A DNA stretch of 64,000 nucleotides from Blasia pusilla (lineage: Eukaryota; Marchantiophyta; Marchantiopsida; Blasiales): contig CM114273.1 of the NCBI GenBank assembly GCA_050084515.1, positions 17,856,001-17,920,000 on the forward strand, in the 5' to 3' direction. The notes beneath the pieces were generated by a model. The model made no database searches. It saw only the letters and a list, made by a program, of their open reading frames with translations, and was not told the DNA's origin. Positions 9,759 through 22,827 of this stretch are shown one piece after another; position 1 is the stretch's first letter, and the number at the start of each line of letters is the position of its first letter. The translations under genes and the position numbers were made by a program.

Positions 9759-12700
9759 ATGGCCCCCGACTTACTTGTCATCTCGTTGCTGCTCAGTGTG
9801 TGGGTGCTACCTCTCGCCGCTCAGCCAGGTATATGCCTCAGCTTCTTCCTTTCCTTTCCCTTCCCTTCCGTTCCCTTCCCTTGCCATCCATGACATCAAC
9901 TCACCTCACTCGCACATTCAACAACAACAGCAAGGTCACGAGGAGTTAGGTGGCGCACACGAGAATGAGCGCGAGGGAGAGGACGGATCGATTCCTCTGG
10001 AAGAACTCTGTCCGAAAACCGGAGGAATTCCTAACGTGCTCCCACTGCAAAGTTGGAACACGTTCAGCATCACCACATGTTCAACCAAACCAGCGTGTGT
10101 GCACATGGACGGTATTGAGTCACTCATCGTCTGAATGACAGCTGAGAGTGAAGTGAAGAGCTGCTGGGTTGACATGGTTCACAAGCTCTGCCTGACAAGC
10201 CTAACTCGCGCACATGCTGAATTCCCAGAAGGTGTGTAGATACATACACACATATCGGGCTACTGTCCCAAGCAGATCAGCACTGGGGCAGATTGACAAT
10301 GAAAGAGATGAATTCACTCAGGCATCCGAGTGGATCACGATCATGTCGGAGGTGCTACAAATTTTTGCAAGCAGGAACCCCTCGCGGTGCCGCTCGGAGT
10401 CATTGCCGATTTCGACTATCTACAGAAGAAGAAGAAGTTTTCATCAACCGGACAATTTCCTCACTAACTTCGCTTTGGGCAGCTTTCTTGGCGGACTTCG
10501 CTTTGCGCAGCTGTTCTTGGTTCTCCCTCAAATTAATCCCAAGAGAAGAATACCCCAGGCGCATATGACCAGTTCTGGTTGGGTTCCATCGATTGGTTGG
10601 ATCGTATCTTCTTTGTTCGTACTGGAGGCTGAATGAAACATTGCCAAGGAATCATAACCCCCCACTCTTCTGTGGCCTGCCATGCAGGCTTCTTGAGCAT
10701 CGACAGCGGTCTGGAGAGCAAAGCTAACTACACGGGTTCTGACGGCATCACGTGGGTGAATGATAAGGGCTACATTCAAGCAGGATTCACGTCAGGACAA
10801 ATCGCCACATATCAGGGCAGCTGGTCGAGATCTTGTCATGATTTCAGATTTTTCAACGACTCGGGAGCTAAGAACTGCTACGAACTGCCGGTGGAGTCCA
10901 ACCGCACGTACCTCATACGAGCTTCGTTTCTGTGGGGCAACTTCTCGAAGATTGCTGCCAATGTCAGCTTCGATTTGACTGTCAACAGCACGAAGTGGAC
11001 CACAGTGAACTTGTTTCCTGTGCAAAATGACAGAGTAGACTTGGCGGATGGATACACGGTGCCGCTCACGACGGAGATTATTGTGCGGTCTATGGGAAGT
11101 AGAGTAGATGTATGTCTTATCCGCAGAACAGGTGTTCCCTTCATCTCCTCTCTGGAGCTGCGGCCCTTAGCCGACGACATGTATGTGGACGTCATGAACA
11201 ACAAGGTGCTGGTCAATCAGTGGAGATGGAGAATTGGTGCTTGCTGCCCTTCCGATTTGAGGTATGGATTGACTCTCGGACTAATCTTTCGGATTACTTC
11301 ACTTTTCAAAGCTCTAAGCATTCATATTAGCTCCTCCAAAGACCTGTTGGATGATGGCCAATCTCTAGGCATCCGTCGATGGAGCAGGCCAATCTCTAGG
11401 CAACTTGCTATCATTCTCCGACAGGATTTCCTGGCAATGCCGGCATAGCTGTTCAAGAATCTGCTGTAAGAATGGGTCTCCCAAGTGCCAACTGAGCCAA
11501 AGACAGCCATTAGCACGTTCTAGGTTTGCAATCCTTGAGAGGATCGGTGCAAACCTGAAATTAGTGGAATGTGTAATGCTGTTCGGGGCCGAGGTAGTTT
11601 TGGTTCTTCAAGTTTGGAACCATGCCAAGGTTAACTCACAAATCAGGTAGATGCTCAGCAACATGACGTCGTCTTGTGCATCACTCCCCCTGCGAACGAA
11701 ACTCCTGCGGTGGCTTGCTTCGGAAGTTCTTAGTCCTCCTCCGATAATCCAAATGGCTGCACCACTCGTAGTGAGTTTAGGCTGTCAAGGTTTTTGAAAG
11801 TGAAGCATCAGCATCATGGGGTTTGAAGATCACTGAGTGGATTAAGCTAAGTGATCTCGTAGTGCACATGCATCCACCCTCGAATCGGCCCCACGGTGGT
11901 GGGTTTGCCAATTCTTGTGCCTCCTCACGTAAGTGAAAGAGATTCAGAACTCCTTGTGGGTTTGCGGTATCGAGGTTTGCATGTCGATTGATCCAACGGA
12001 ATCATCGGTTTCGAAGATTTCTCGCACATCACTTCAAACATGGTTCGTGTAGCGGGGTTGCCAATTCTCAGGCCTCCCATCACAAATGAAATGGCTGTAG
12101 AACTTCCTGTGAATTCTGGCTGTCGAGGTTTTGAAATTGAAGCACGGGAATCATGGGATTTGAAGATCCCTGGCTGGATTCAGCAAATTGGTCCCGTGCT
12201 GCACATCCATCCACCTTCTAATCCTGTGGTGGATTTACCCGTTTTCAAGGCCCCTCCCATCACAAGTGAAACGGCCGCAGAACTCATCCTGCATTTGGAC
12301 GCGTGCGGTGCTGAAATTGCAGCATCGAATCATGAGATTTGAAGACCTCTAACTGACTGGATCAATCACGTGTGATAAGGCAGGTACCAAGAAGACCCGT
12401 ATGATCGTATCTGGTATGTCTATGGGGGTTCTTTGCGGTCTGGAAACGATCTCGTTGATAGGAGTCTGCAAATCTCCAACTTCGACAAGTCACAGCAGTC
12501 TACTCAGAACACAACAATGATCAGCTCGGCTGTGGGGATGAATTGGCCACCAGTGCCAGTGATGATGGACGCATGGACGTTCAATGGCTCGGTTAACATT
12601 TACCAGCCCATGAGAGACATAAGCAGTGATTATTACATGGCCCTCTACTTCCAGGAGATCCTAAAGGATGTCCAAACTGGAGCACGAAAGTTTGGACTTC

Positions 12701-15700
12701 TGCTCAACGGGAAGCTGTTGGAGGAGATCACTCCCAATTCAACGGCGTATGGGTTCATCAGCACCAGAAACATTGCGGAAGGCTTTGCCAATTTCTCCAT
12801 GGTAAAGGCCTCATCTGAGTCTCTGAATCCCATGGTCAACGCCATGGAGATGTACAGCGTCTTCGATCTAGACAACTCCAGCACCAACATAGATGATGGT
12901 GAGTCGCTGGTTTTCTATGCACCTCGAGCTCCACCTTTCAACTACAGCTGGAATGGAAGAGTCTGGTTGGGGGAGGGGAGTTGCTTCAATGGGCTGTCAA
13001 TTGACAAACATTGCTGACTCTCGGACTGTTATCTGCGTTCCAGCGCATAGAAAGTGAGTGACTACTACTTCAGCCCACCTTTCAGCCCACCGAGGGCCGA
13101 TTGGGGTATGGGTTCAGGGTTTATGTCAGAGAGAGTAATTGATAGGTGAGCCAGTACTGATTTAGTCTACTGAGGGTCAATGGACTGAAGGGCTGAGGAT
13201 GTACGTCAGGGAGAGGAACTAAGTCGGTGGAAACGTCCATTGGTGCCTGGATTAATGGACTCAATCTGAGCCACGTGGAGACATTAATCTATCCTTTTCC
13301 CTCAAAGATGAGCTTTCACACTGGAGTTGCAGGATCACCTACATTGTCACTTATGGTTCAAAAAACGAGACCTTGTGCTGAGCCTATGTGTTGTTATCAT
13401 TGTTGGACTGGTTGAGCAGTGGCAGCGCTTGACGGTGTGCGGAGCGGGCTTGGGCTACTGGAGTGGTCGGGAGATCCGTGTCATCCCATTCCTTGGGAGT
13501 GGCTTTCATGCAGTACTGACCAGCCTTCGCGAGTGACCCAACTGTGAGAACAATCAACTTTTCACTCTGAATGTTCACAATCATCTCGAAGTTGAGCTTA
13601 TGATCAATGACTACTGTCAGTTTGTCAGTTCGTAGGAAGGCACTGCACCTGGGGAACGTGGATTTTCAAGATGTAGGCATGATAGTGGACTGCGGTCATA
13701 ATGTGCGGACTTTGGTCGGATCGGAGCACCACTAATCGATTGGGTGGGACTTTTCTGCAGGAAACTCTCAAAATTGGAGGTCGCCGGTTCAATCCCGTCC
13801 TATGTCAAAGACCTGACGGCATTGATTGACCTGTAAGTTCTCCATCTCCCCGCGTCAATTTCTGGGTCAAACTGGCAATTAGAGTGGATCCGGAACTAAA
13901 TGCATATTTACATGGAACTTAAAATGGGAATTACAGTGGTAGCAATGGATCCGGAGCTAGGTGTCTATGTACATCGAATTTGAGAGGAATCCGGAGTTTG
14001 GGGTGGGTATGTAACCTCACCGTGGCATGAATTCGAAGCTTCTGACAAATTGCTGGGGCGCATGACTGCAATTTCTCATTTTGAAATTGAGCTGTAGCTG
14101 CATTTTCTGGAAGCGCACTACGCACACCAATAATCGCCCGAGTGTCACAAGATTCCCAGCTCGTGCAGCTGAAGTGGACACTTGTTCCTAAACTTTGGCA
14201 GGTGGCTCGACCATAACCAGTTGGAGGGACGTATCCCAGATCTGAGAAATCTAACACAGCTTCAAACTTTGTAAGTGTGGTCCATTCCAGAAGCTTTAAA
14301 GTGTGTTCTTTAATAGCATCTTCTAAAAGCTGATCGAAAGGTCTAAGAGCTTAAGATTTTTTCAAATGGGAAAACTCGATTACTTCTGAAATACCCCACC
14401 TTTATTTTCAAAAGGAGAAGATTCGCACTGGTCTTCTGAAAAATATCAGAACAGCATACTTGATTAGAAAGTTTGATTGCCGCCTCGTATTGGCACTGAT
14501 TTGTGTCTTGGGCAGACACTTGCAGAACAACAACTTGAGCGGGGAAATTCCCCCGAGTCTTGCTGAGCTGCCTTTTCTTCAAGAACTGTAAGTGGACTTC
14601 TCAATTTAATTCCCTCCTTGTGCACTCGTGTGTGCCCTTTGGGTGCTTTGATCAATCAACGTCAGCCCGAACCTACTGTTTGCTTGCCTCGTGCCAAGGC
14701 TCGATCATGTCACACTGAATGTTTCCTGAACTGCCTCGCTCTTGAAGGTACTTGGACAACAACAGCTTGTCTGCTGTAGTGCCACTGAGTCTCCTACAAC
14801 TCCACAACGTAACGAACAAGAACTTCACGTTTACGTAAGTAGTTCTGCGCCACTGCAATTCAATTGGACTTTGTTTTGAATCAGCTGAGCTGAGCAGAAT
14901 CTCCGTTCAAGAACTGAACGTATCTTGAATGGCAACTGTTTTAATCCTTGATGATCCACAAGCTTCAGTAGAACAGCTACTGCAATTGGCGTGGCACTGT
15001 TTTGTTCACCTTGATCCTCATCCTCCTCCTCAATGGGCAGATTTTACCATCAGTGTCATCATGTGAAGCACTTCATTGAGCCTACAAGTCACAAACCCTG
15101 GGGCTGTGTTAGACACGAGCAAACTAATCATACTTGAAAGAATTGAACGGTGTCTGAGCCTCCTAAGAATTGTTACTGTAATCGTCCGATCACTGCAATG
15201 ATGTATCAAATTGAGAAGAACCGCAGCTACAGTTTTACAGTCATCGAAACAAGCCTTGATTAGACTTTTCAGGACTGATCAACACCCTCCGATTGGTACT
15301 GACGAGCTCGTCCTGTAGGTGCCATAGTCATGATCCACTCTTAGAGTATATTGGTGGTTATGAACCAAACCATTATTTTCCCATGATTTTGGAAGAGAAC
15401 TAGAAACCCTAGCCAGGGCCAGGGATCAGGTGGTACCCGGGAATGGTGAAGAAGTCTAAATTGTGAAAGATCTTGGGGACCTACAGACCTTTCTGTGCTC
15501 GATCACATTTTCTTGTGGAAGTAGATATCGTAAGCGACCTTGGAAGATTAGGTTATCCCTTTGACACACGCAACATTAGTGCCGAACGTCTCACAGACTA
15601 CCAGCACAGGTACAGATATTCAATTACCACATGAGAAGCAGTTGGGGAGGAAAGAAATGGAAGAAGCTCAATGTTTATCTCCCAACATTGAAAATTTGAC

Positions 15701-18700
15701 TGCTAGAGAATGCGGAGTATTTCGAAAGGCAAGTTTCTAACAAAGTGTTGGTGATTTCCACTGGTTGATCTCTGAAGGTTTTCAGGAAACCGACTATGTC
15801 TGCCCGGGAACGAATCATGTCTAGGTGGTTCGTATACACAAGTTCCAAGTGCAGCTCCATCCTTGCTCTCATCATCCGGGAATGGTTCTAAAAGCAAGGT
15901 GGGGGTAATCGTGGGTGCTGTATTTGGTAGCATAGGTGCTATTGTTGCGTTCGCCTTCGCCTTCATCATCGTCCGCAAGAAATCTAAACGACCTGCAGTA
16001 ATCAATAGAGACATTCCTAGAGGTATGCATTCAAATCAGTAAGCTATGCACAAATGCCATGAATGCCCACACAGTCATACGTCGGTAGCATCGGTGAAAT
16101 TATGCATGCTGCGTTTCAGATTCAGGACTGCGAGTCCATTATTTCAATTCGTAGGTTTCACATTTTGCGTGTGCTGGACCTTTTCAGAAGCGTCAGGGGT
16201 AGATCTTGGGCAGTCCAAGCAAGCAAAGGTATTCTTACTGGAAGAGGTGGAGGAGATGACAAACAACTTTTCCCATAAAATCGGAGAGGGTTCCTTCGGA
16301 TCTGTGTACCATGGTACGCTACCAGATGGGCAAGTCGTGGCTGTGAAAGTGAACTCGGCCCATTCGAATCAAGGGTCCGCAGAATTCATAAACGAGGTCA
16401 GTTCCACTTCTCGTCTCCTTGGCGACAAGTCAAGTACTCAGCTCTTCTATTCGAGCTTGCTTCGATTCGTCGAGTCGGTGGCGATCTTTTTTCTGAGCCT
16501 CAATTTCCCCTCACTCTCAGATTGGCTTGAATCGTTGAATTATTATTGTAAGCTGACTTTTCCTTGCAGAGTCCTCGCCGCAGTTGCCTTTGATTCGTAG
16601 ATTCATCCGTGAGCTGACGATGCTGAGCGTTGCTACCTTCGTGCAGGTGGTTCTGCTGTCCAGAGTGCATCACAAGAATCTGGTATCGCTAGTGGGTTAC
16701 TGTCAAGAATCAAACCAACAGATCTTGGTCTATGCATACATGGCACATGGAACTCTGGGAGACCACTTATATCGTAAGCAAGTTCTCCATCTCTTGGTCT
16801 TCTTATCATTGAGTCCAAATCTGCAACTGAGTGAAAATAAAGTGGGCACCCTCACGCTGCATGATGTGCGGCAGATCACACGTCTTTCGATATGTGAACT
16901 CAAGTGAGTTTTGGCAGATTCTAGGTCTTGAGGAAGTTGAGCACTTCAGAATTACGCATCTGACCTTTGCCAGTTATGATCCCTGCATCAGGTAAGAAGG
17001 GATACAAGGCTCTGACTTGGAGGCAACGATTGGATATTGCTCTGAATGCCGCACAAGGTAGTGACGCAGGACATAGCCAAATTCATTTTCTCTTGGAAAA
17101 GAACCCAGATGCACTAGTAAATCGGTGGGTAGCCGGGAAAAAATGTTGCTTGCCCCCTTCTGAATCTACTGTTTAGTTAGTTGTGGAAACTATGGACACG
17201 AATTTCCGGTTTTCTCCATCTTCTGCTTATAGCTCTGAGCACAAACAGAGATGCATCAGTTACTGATCTTTGATAGCGCAGTCGGAAATGTACCTTGTGT
17301 ATGCTTAGTCATCTTAGAACTGACAATTTCCCGTCGTCAATCAGGCCTTGATTATCTGCACACTTTCTGCTCACTTCCTATTATACATAGAGACGTGAAG
17401 CCGAACAACATTTTGCTCGACGAGAGGATGATGGCAAAGGTGGCCGACTTCGGCATGTCCAAGTCGGGCCCCGAAGGATCTCAAGCGGGGTTCTCCACCG
17501 CTATCAAGGGCACCTTCGGCTATCTAGATCCCGAGTAAGAAATCTGTCACAAATTACATCACTCCTAACTGCGTTCGGTATCATCGTCATCGTCGATGCA
17601 TAAATTCAATACTGAAGCCCTCCCTGCACTCAGAGTTTTTGGGAGAGGTCAAGAGGCTGAAAAAAAATGATCCTAGCACGTAATCATGCTGAGTCTATAA
17701 AATCAATCCTTGCTCACTAGCTTTCTCAGCTTATGGTAGATCGACCTGATAACGTTGGCTGTGACTTAGTTCTTGCCTCTAATCACTTCGCATGGTGTTG
17801 AGTGTAGGTATAAAATAAACCTCTCCGGGTAACAAAGATTAATCAGTTAGATGCACATCTCGAGAGAAAATGGAGTTATTACATAGGCCGGATGTAAACA
17901 TTTGTGAAACCAGCAGGATGTAGAGTTTGAGAGAAAGGACCCGGGCCCGATCATCTTGAATGGCGGTAGATACTGTGTATAAGACAGAAATTCAACTGGT
18001 TTGAAGTGAGTTTTGTGATAGTGGAAGTGGCTTTTAATCACACTGCTGAATGGAATGCAGATATTTCTCCGGGCGGCAAAGATTGACGCAGAAGAGCGAC
18101 GTGTACAGTTTCGGAATCGTTCTTTTAGAGCTCATCACGGGATTCAAGCCGACATCTGTCCGAAAACTGCCAGATGGGAGGGAGATGCATCTGAACGAAT
18201 GGGTGAGTAGTTAACCTTCCTCTTTTCTGTTGTCGCAGTCCGTCGCGTAATTAATTTTCCTCTGATTTGGTGACTGTTCGGAATACCTTGGAAAAACGCT
18301 TTTTCAATCCTCTTCCTCTTAACTCTGGAACCTTCTACTTTGAACCACTTCAACTAAAAGACTGTGCCTCGCAGCCATCCAGTTCGCAAACCTTTCCAGA
18401 TTCACCTATACTGAAGGATCTTGACAGTTTTATCAGCATTGAATCACGCATTTCTCATACTTTCATCTGTCCGTCAACTCTGAGAAGATGACGAGTGCAG
18501 TCCATGGCTTCCCGAAAGTCACCGTCGATTCCTTCATCGCCAAGGCTACGGTGGCTAACTCATGTGGCCAGCCATTCTTTGTTAGAAATGTAAACATCCG
18601 ACTTCGAGGCCGATGGTGGGAATTGTGTGGTGTGCTGACAGCCTTATTGATCCCTCGGATTTGTGAACGGAAATCCATTCACGAGTACGTATGGGCTGCC

Positions 18701-20678
18701 TGAGGGACAGGTGTTGAACGGAACTCTATTCACAAGTACGTATGCGCTGGCTAAAAGACAGTTGTTCCAGCACTAAACGCCCTAACCGAAGGTAGTCGAA
18801 CCGTGGACAAAGTAGGCCTCCCTGCGATTTCATAGCTATCACGCTTTGAAATGGTTGTCACCCTTCAATAGTGAATTGCAGTTCCTCGCATTCATTCTTG
18901 ATTTGTTGTTCTATTTTCCTTGAGTCTCGTTTACCCTAAACAACACTTTCCACCTTGGTTTGACACTGTCGATCTACTTAGACGTAACACACATAGAACA
19001 GCGGCGCAATTGTAAATGATATCGAGCTGTCCGTGACAGCCCGTCCTATTCATTAGGACCAATTCTCACTGGCCATGAACAGACTTGTGGCGCTAGTTCT
19101 GCTCTCGTAGGTTCAGCCATCCTGATACTATAATGCTGTCACAAGTAGTCCTGCAGACGGACTCACCATCAGTGAAATCCTATCCTCTAACCTGGCCTAA
19201 CGCTTTTAGATTTGCTTCCGATGTGGCTAGTGAACCAGCTTCTTGCTGTCAACAAGATTCCATTGGCGAACAGTCATCTCGATGGTTGTTCAGTTTGCTT
19301 TGCATTCTCTAGCTCTCAAACGCACCGCGTAACTCTTTCAAGGTTCTCCATACTCTACGCATGAAAGTTCGTATTATAAGTCTTCAACCTGTAGTGACCT
19401 TCACCGTCAAATCATAGAAATCACCTGGAATTTTGGCCATGCTGTCACGATCGATCCGCGTCGAGATACGCGCGGTCATCTTTGGGCTGTCAGCTACAGC
19501 TCGCTTTCAGTCACAATCATTTGTTCATTGCTCGGAGATAACCGGTACTCCGCTCCATCCGTCCAAAACCCCTATGTAACGTCACGATTACGTCTTACAA
19601 CGACTGGGGTTCTTCCTCAGCACTTTTCCCTACGACTTAACTGTTCCATCCAACAAAAATTAGCTGTGGATTCTTCTTAAACCTATGTTTATTATGGCAA
19701 TCTCTAATCCTAGTCCGATCGACCATTAGCAACGGTGGTGATTCAGCTGGCTATCAATTGTTTGCTTTAACACTGGTTCCGAACCCGACTTGATGCCGAC
19801 AATCGACCTGTGATTAATTTTCTCCTTCCTTAACCCGATCCAGCCGTTTCATGCGGCCGATGTTCAACTTACTTATAAAATATCTACAATCTTAGTGATC
19901 CACTAAGTAAATGGATTATAGCCCCGACCAGCACCCGATTCAACGCTTACATTCGGCCAATGATCCACTCATACACACGATATGGCTCCGGCTCGAGCCT
20001 CGAAGTCCGTGAAACCGATCTGCACTGACAACCGCCCTAGACTTCATTAACTTGAAAGGTCGGTCGGAGTCTCGGTCCTGTCCAAACGAGATCACGTGAC
20101 ATTTACTCCAACGAACTCCTCCTGCGAAAACCTGATTTGACGCTGTCAATCGGCCAATGATCCATTCACACTTTCTACGCATTTGCCAGAACCCGAAAAA
20201 GATTTCTTCGTGATCCCGTCAGACCTCCAGAAATCGAAATCGAAATCGAAACCGACAGATCTGACTGTGACTCCGGGCCGTGCAGACGAGATGCTCGCAA
20301 ACTCCAGAGGAAATGAACCTAATCACGGACCCGGCCATGACGGAGGACTACAATCCGGAGGCGGTGTGGAAAGTGGCTGAAATCGCTTGGGCGTGCTTGG
20401 AGCCGCGAGGAGCAGAGAGGCCGGACATGGGGGAAGTCATCCAAGGGCTAATGGTGGCGATACAGGTGGAGTTCTCCCGACTGTGTCTTCCGGATCTGGA
20501 GCTCCCATCTCCCCACGTCAGATGGCACGCGTCCGTGCCTCCGAGCCCGCCCCGCGCGCCGCCTAGTCCCCAGTCGGAGTCCCCCAGCGACCCCATTGCG
20601 CGTCTCAGTAGAATCACCTCCGGCGACTCGGCCGCCACGTGGGACTCGCAGGACTCCTCGGCCTACCATCCCCGGTAG
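9759..20678 (+). CDS. Malectin-like LRR receptor-like Ser/Thr protein kinase (LRR-I type), 15 exons
   Basis: Exons: 9759-9828, 10688-11261, 12384-12898, 13420-13543, 13761-13832, 14202-14270, 14516-14587, 14748-14834, 15778-16022, 16188-16396, 16647-16773, 16974-17057, 17345-17534, 18061-18202, 20286-20678. All introns are GT-AG and the sum is 2973 nt (990 aa). Residues 1-23 form a hydrophobic signal peptide. A malectin-like domain follows (about 24-386, beginning GFLSIDSG). Then come the [13 protein letters not shown] cap near 400, about four LRR exons of 69-87 nt, a transmembrane helix near 569-593 ([18 protein letters not shown]), and a kinase with G-loop [12 protein letters not shown] (641-652), Lys663, HRDVKPNN (764-771) and DFG (784-786). 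The tail is Pro/Ser-rich. All catalytic residues are present, so it is probably an active plasma-membrane receptor kinase. The ligand is unknown. The start was chosen for its signal peptide. Exon 12 could instead start at an inner in-frame AG. Confidence 0.93.
9829..10687 (+). other. Intron 1 of the receptor kinase gene
   Basis: Separates the signal-peptide exon from the malectin-like domain, a common layout in this family. A pyrimidine run made of CCTTT/CCCTT units lies at about 9844-9885, close to the donor. Open frames here are short and unrecognised. Confidence 0.8.
11740..12370 (+). repeat. Degenerate tandem repeat inside intron 2 of the kinase gene
   Basis: Intron 2 (11262-12383) contains three to four diverged units of about 130-185 bp. 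Each shows the landmarks aaatgaaatggctg / gtgaaacggccgcag, a gctgtcgaggtttt or equivalent block, gaagca...atcatg(g)gatttgaagat, and catccatccaccNtc. Units start near 11748, 11930, 12060 and 12245. An open frame at 12040-12342 crosses two units, but it lies between well-supported splice sites and has no domain. Confidence 0.65.
14835..15777 (+). other. Intron 8 of the receptor kinase gene
   Basis: 943 bp between the last LRR exon and the juxtamembrane/transmembrane exon. The acceptor is chosen at AG 15776-15777, because the other candidate about 8 bp downstream breaks the frame of the transmembrane exon. No extra exon was recognised in it. Confidence 0.75.
18203..20285 (+). other. Intron 14 of the receptor kinase gene, with degenerate repeats
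   Basis: The longest intron (2.08 kb), before the final kinase exon. Its 3' half (about 19780-20180) carries repeated words: ggccaatgatccaNtcaNac occurs near 19956 and 20154, and related cggccgatg occurs near 19854. A short hexamer run (aaatcg) sits near 20230-20252. No coding exon was recognised inside it. Confidence 0.6.
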
Positions 20679-21770
20679 CACCCGGTCACCGTCCTCCTCC
20701 CGTTGCCACCACCGGAGGGGCGTCGGAGTTGACGCAGTTGCGGTGTACCACTTACTCCCGAGTGGAATTCCCCTGTACAGTAACGGAGATATCTCGTTAG
20801 ACCGGTACATGAGGAGACAACTTGTCAAATATCTTGTCATCGACCATTGGATGCATGGGGGTATTACTGGTCACCCTAGTACGGTTCCTTTTTCCAAAAG
20901 CATTTTAGAAAAAAGAATTTTAGAAATGAAGTATTCGTGCTGAAAATTCTAATTTTATTTGACGAGTTTTTGTAATAAAATATTGCGCTTACAAAACTCA
21001 CTTGTATGAGGGTTATGAGATAGTGCCATGATAAGAATTGCACAAGATGAAAAAAATGCAAATGCAAATATTGGTAAGTAAATTCCAACCTTGGGTAAAG
21101 CTTGTTTGTGAGATTTCTCAAAAGTCGTAGCAAAAGCAATAAGGATCGGAAATTGATACCTAGAAAAATCAAAAGGTGAGACCCGATCCAAAGAATGAAT
21201 GAAGTGAAATGAAAATTAGATCTCCAATAGTTTTTCTTGTAATGACCTCAACATCTATTGCATGTGGCATGAAAGCATGAATCACCAATCGAGTCCCATT
21301 AGTTTGTCTTTTTCTTCCATTCATTCATATTTTGCACTAGTATTCTAGTATGAATGACGCCCCAATCTTTAAAGATAGCCAATGCGACGATGAAGACAAG
21401 TACGGATTGAGAAACTCTAGACAAATATGAGACATGTACTCCTCTCAAATGGAATCCACCCTAACATAAATATGCTCCTACATGGGTCATAGGAATGCGT
21501 GTAAGTTAGAAGAAGATATATATCATTGTTGTAAATCATTCAGAAATGAATGAAACAAGTTAAAATTTTTTTTTTCCTCATCGTGAAGCCTATCTCATAT
21601 GAATGTATGGTCAGGTAGTTGAGAGGTTCATCTCAACCTTGTTTAATGGAAAGCTAGCTTAGATGGCAGTGGTGCACCACATGCTCAGCGCAAAGCATAT
21701 TTTGCACACTCCGAAGCACTTTACATAACACATCGATGAGTTGATTGCGTGTTTGGCGAGTGAAAGTGTG
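20679..21770. other. 3' flank of the kinase gene and intergenic DNA
   Basis: After the stop codon, composition drops from GC-rich to AT-rich within about 250 bp. An AATAAA hexamer lies near 20974 and could be a polyadenylation signal. The rest has no recognised feature. Confidence 0.4.
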
Positions 21771-22129
21771 CCTAATACCTCCCCCTCATCAAAGGGAAGC
21801 TTGCGTTCAACGCCAAATCGCACTACCGTGGCATATAGTGGTTCTTGTGGTAGGAGGGAGCGAGTAACAGAGGGTGCAACTCAATTTGATCACCACGCAC
21901 GTAGATGAGAGGATTGTAGCCTTATATAGAGTGGCAAAGTTGGGGCAATTTCAAAGGGGATACACTCCTTCACACAAAGTGAAGCAAAGGGATTTCTAGA
22001 TGCCTTTGTAAGCATATCAAACCTTCAATGTCTCATTTATTTTGGATATCTCTTTATCATTTAAAATAATTATAACACTTGTTTGAGCTTGATTTGTAAT
22101 AATAAGTATGTTACTCATTCACCTAGAGC

Positions 22130-22800
22130 CTACCATGATGGACAATATTCACCCCTGAAATGTGCGACAACCCACATTATTGCCAAACACTCACTATCAT
22201 ACGAGCAATACTTTGCCTCTGAAGTGTTGTTCGAGCAACTAGCATAAGCCACCAAAAACTCTCTACACTCATTGGCTGAGCACTGCTCCAAGTCCCAACA
22301 TACTCCAATCTCTATGCAATTTGAAAAGATGCCCCTTGATTGATCTTTTCAGTATGGTCGTGGACATCAACATGTCCTTGAGCAACTGGAATACTCTCTC
22401 TTGCTCATCCCCCTAGTGCCACTTGTAATCCATGTTGGTCAGCAAGGTTAGTGGCTTTGCAATCAAACTAAAACCTTTGATGTATCGTTGGTAAAAGTTT
22501 TCCAATCTCATGAATGCACGAACTCAACTCACATCTGTAAGGGCATGGAATGCGTAAGATAGCCTCTACCTTCGTTAGGAGAACGCTAAGGCCACCTGGG
22601 TATATCGTATGACCCAAGTAGGAATCTGGTAGTAGAAGAACTTGCACTTGCCTAAATGTAGCGTTAGCCTATATAACTGAAATCTTCGAAACACATCCTC
22701 TAAGTGTCGCTCATGCTCCTCAACCATGGCACCAAAGACTACGATGTCATCAATGTAACAACTAGAAAAATATCTAGACCTACCAAGATCCTATCAATGA
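22130..22800 (-). pseudogene. Reverse transcriptase C-terminal half and RNase H of the methyltransferase-carrying element
   Basis: YIDDIVVFG is coded at about 22757-22731 (catalytic Asp-Asp at 22746-22751). It is followed by a run close to EEHERHLEDVFRRFQLYRL, typical of the gypsy RT thumb. Further on, LLTNMDYKWH and DEQERVFQLLKDML match the RT/RNase H connection. The RNase H block reads HRDWSMLGLGAVLSQ and later YASCSNNTSEAKYCSYDSE and CLAIMWVVAHFR, matching the DWS...GLGAVL and ...ECLAxxWAVxxFR motifs. Several frame changes and stops interrupt it. The N-terminal RT half is mostly gone; only DRYAMPTFEEIF near 22920 recalls the usual DRYPLPxxEEIF. Confidence 0.8.
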
Positions 22801-22827
22801 TCAAGCGTTGACCCTCTAAACAATACT

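Noticed and set aside
12040-12342. 100-codon ORF as an extra kinase exon
   Set aside because: It lies within intron 2 between splice sites that close the malectin-like domain in frame. Its openness comes from the tandem repeat units.
13770-13800. tRNA T-arm/B-box-like sequence (gtcgccggttcaatccc)
   Set aside because: It lies within an LRR exon of the kinase gene. No acceptor stem, D-arm or anticodon arm can be formed around it.
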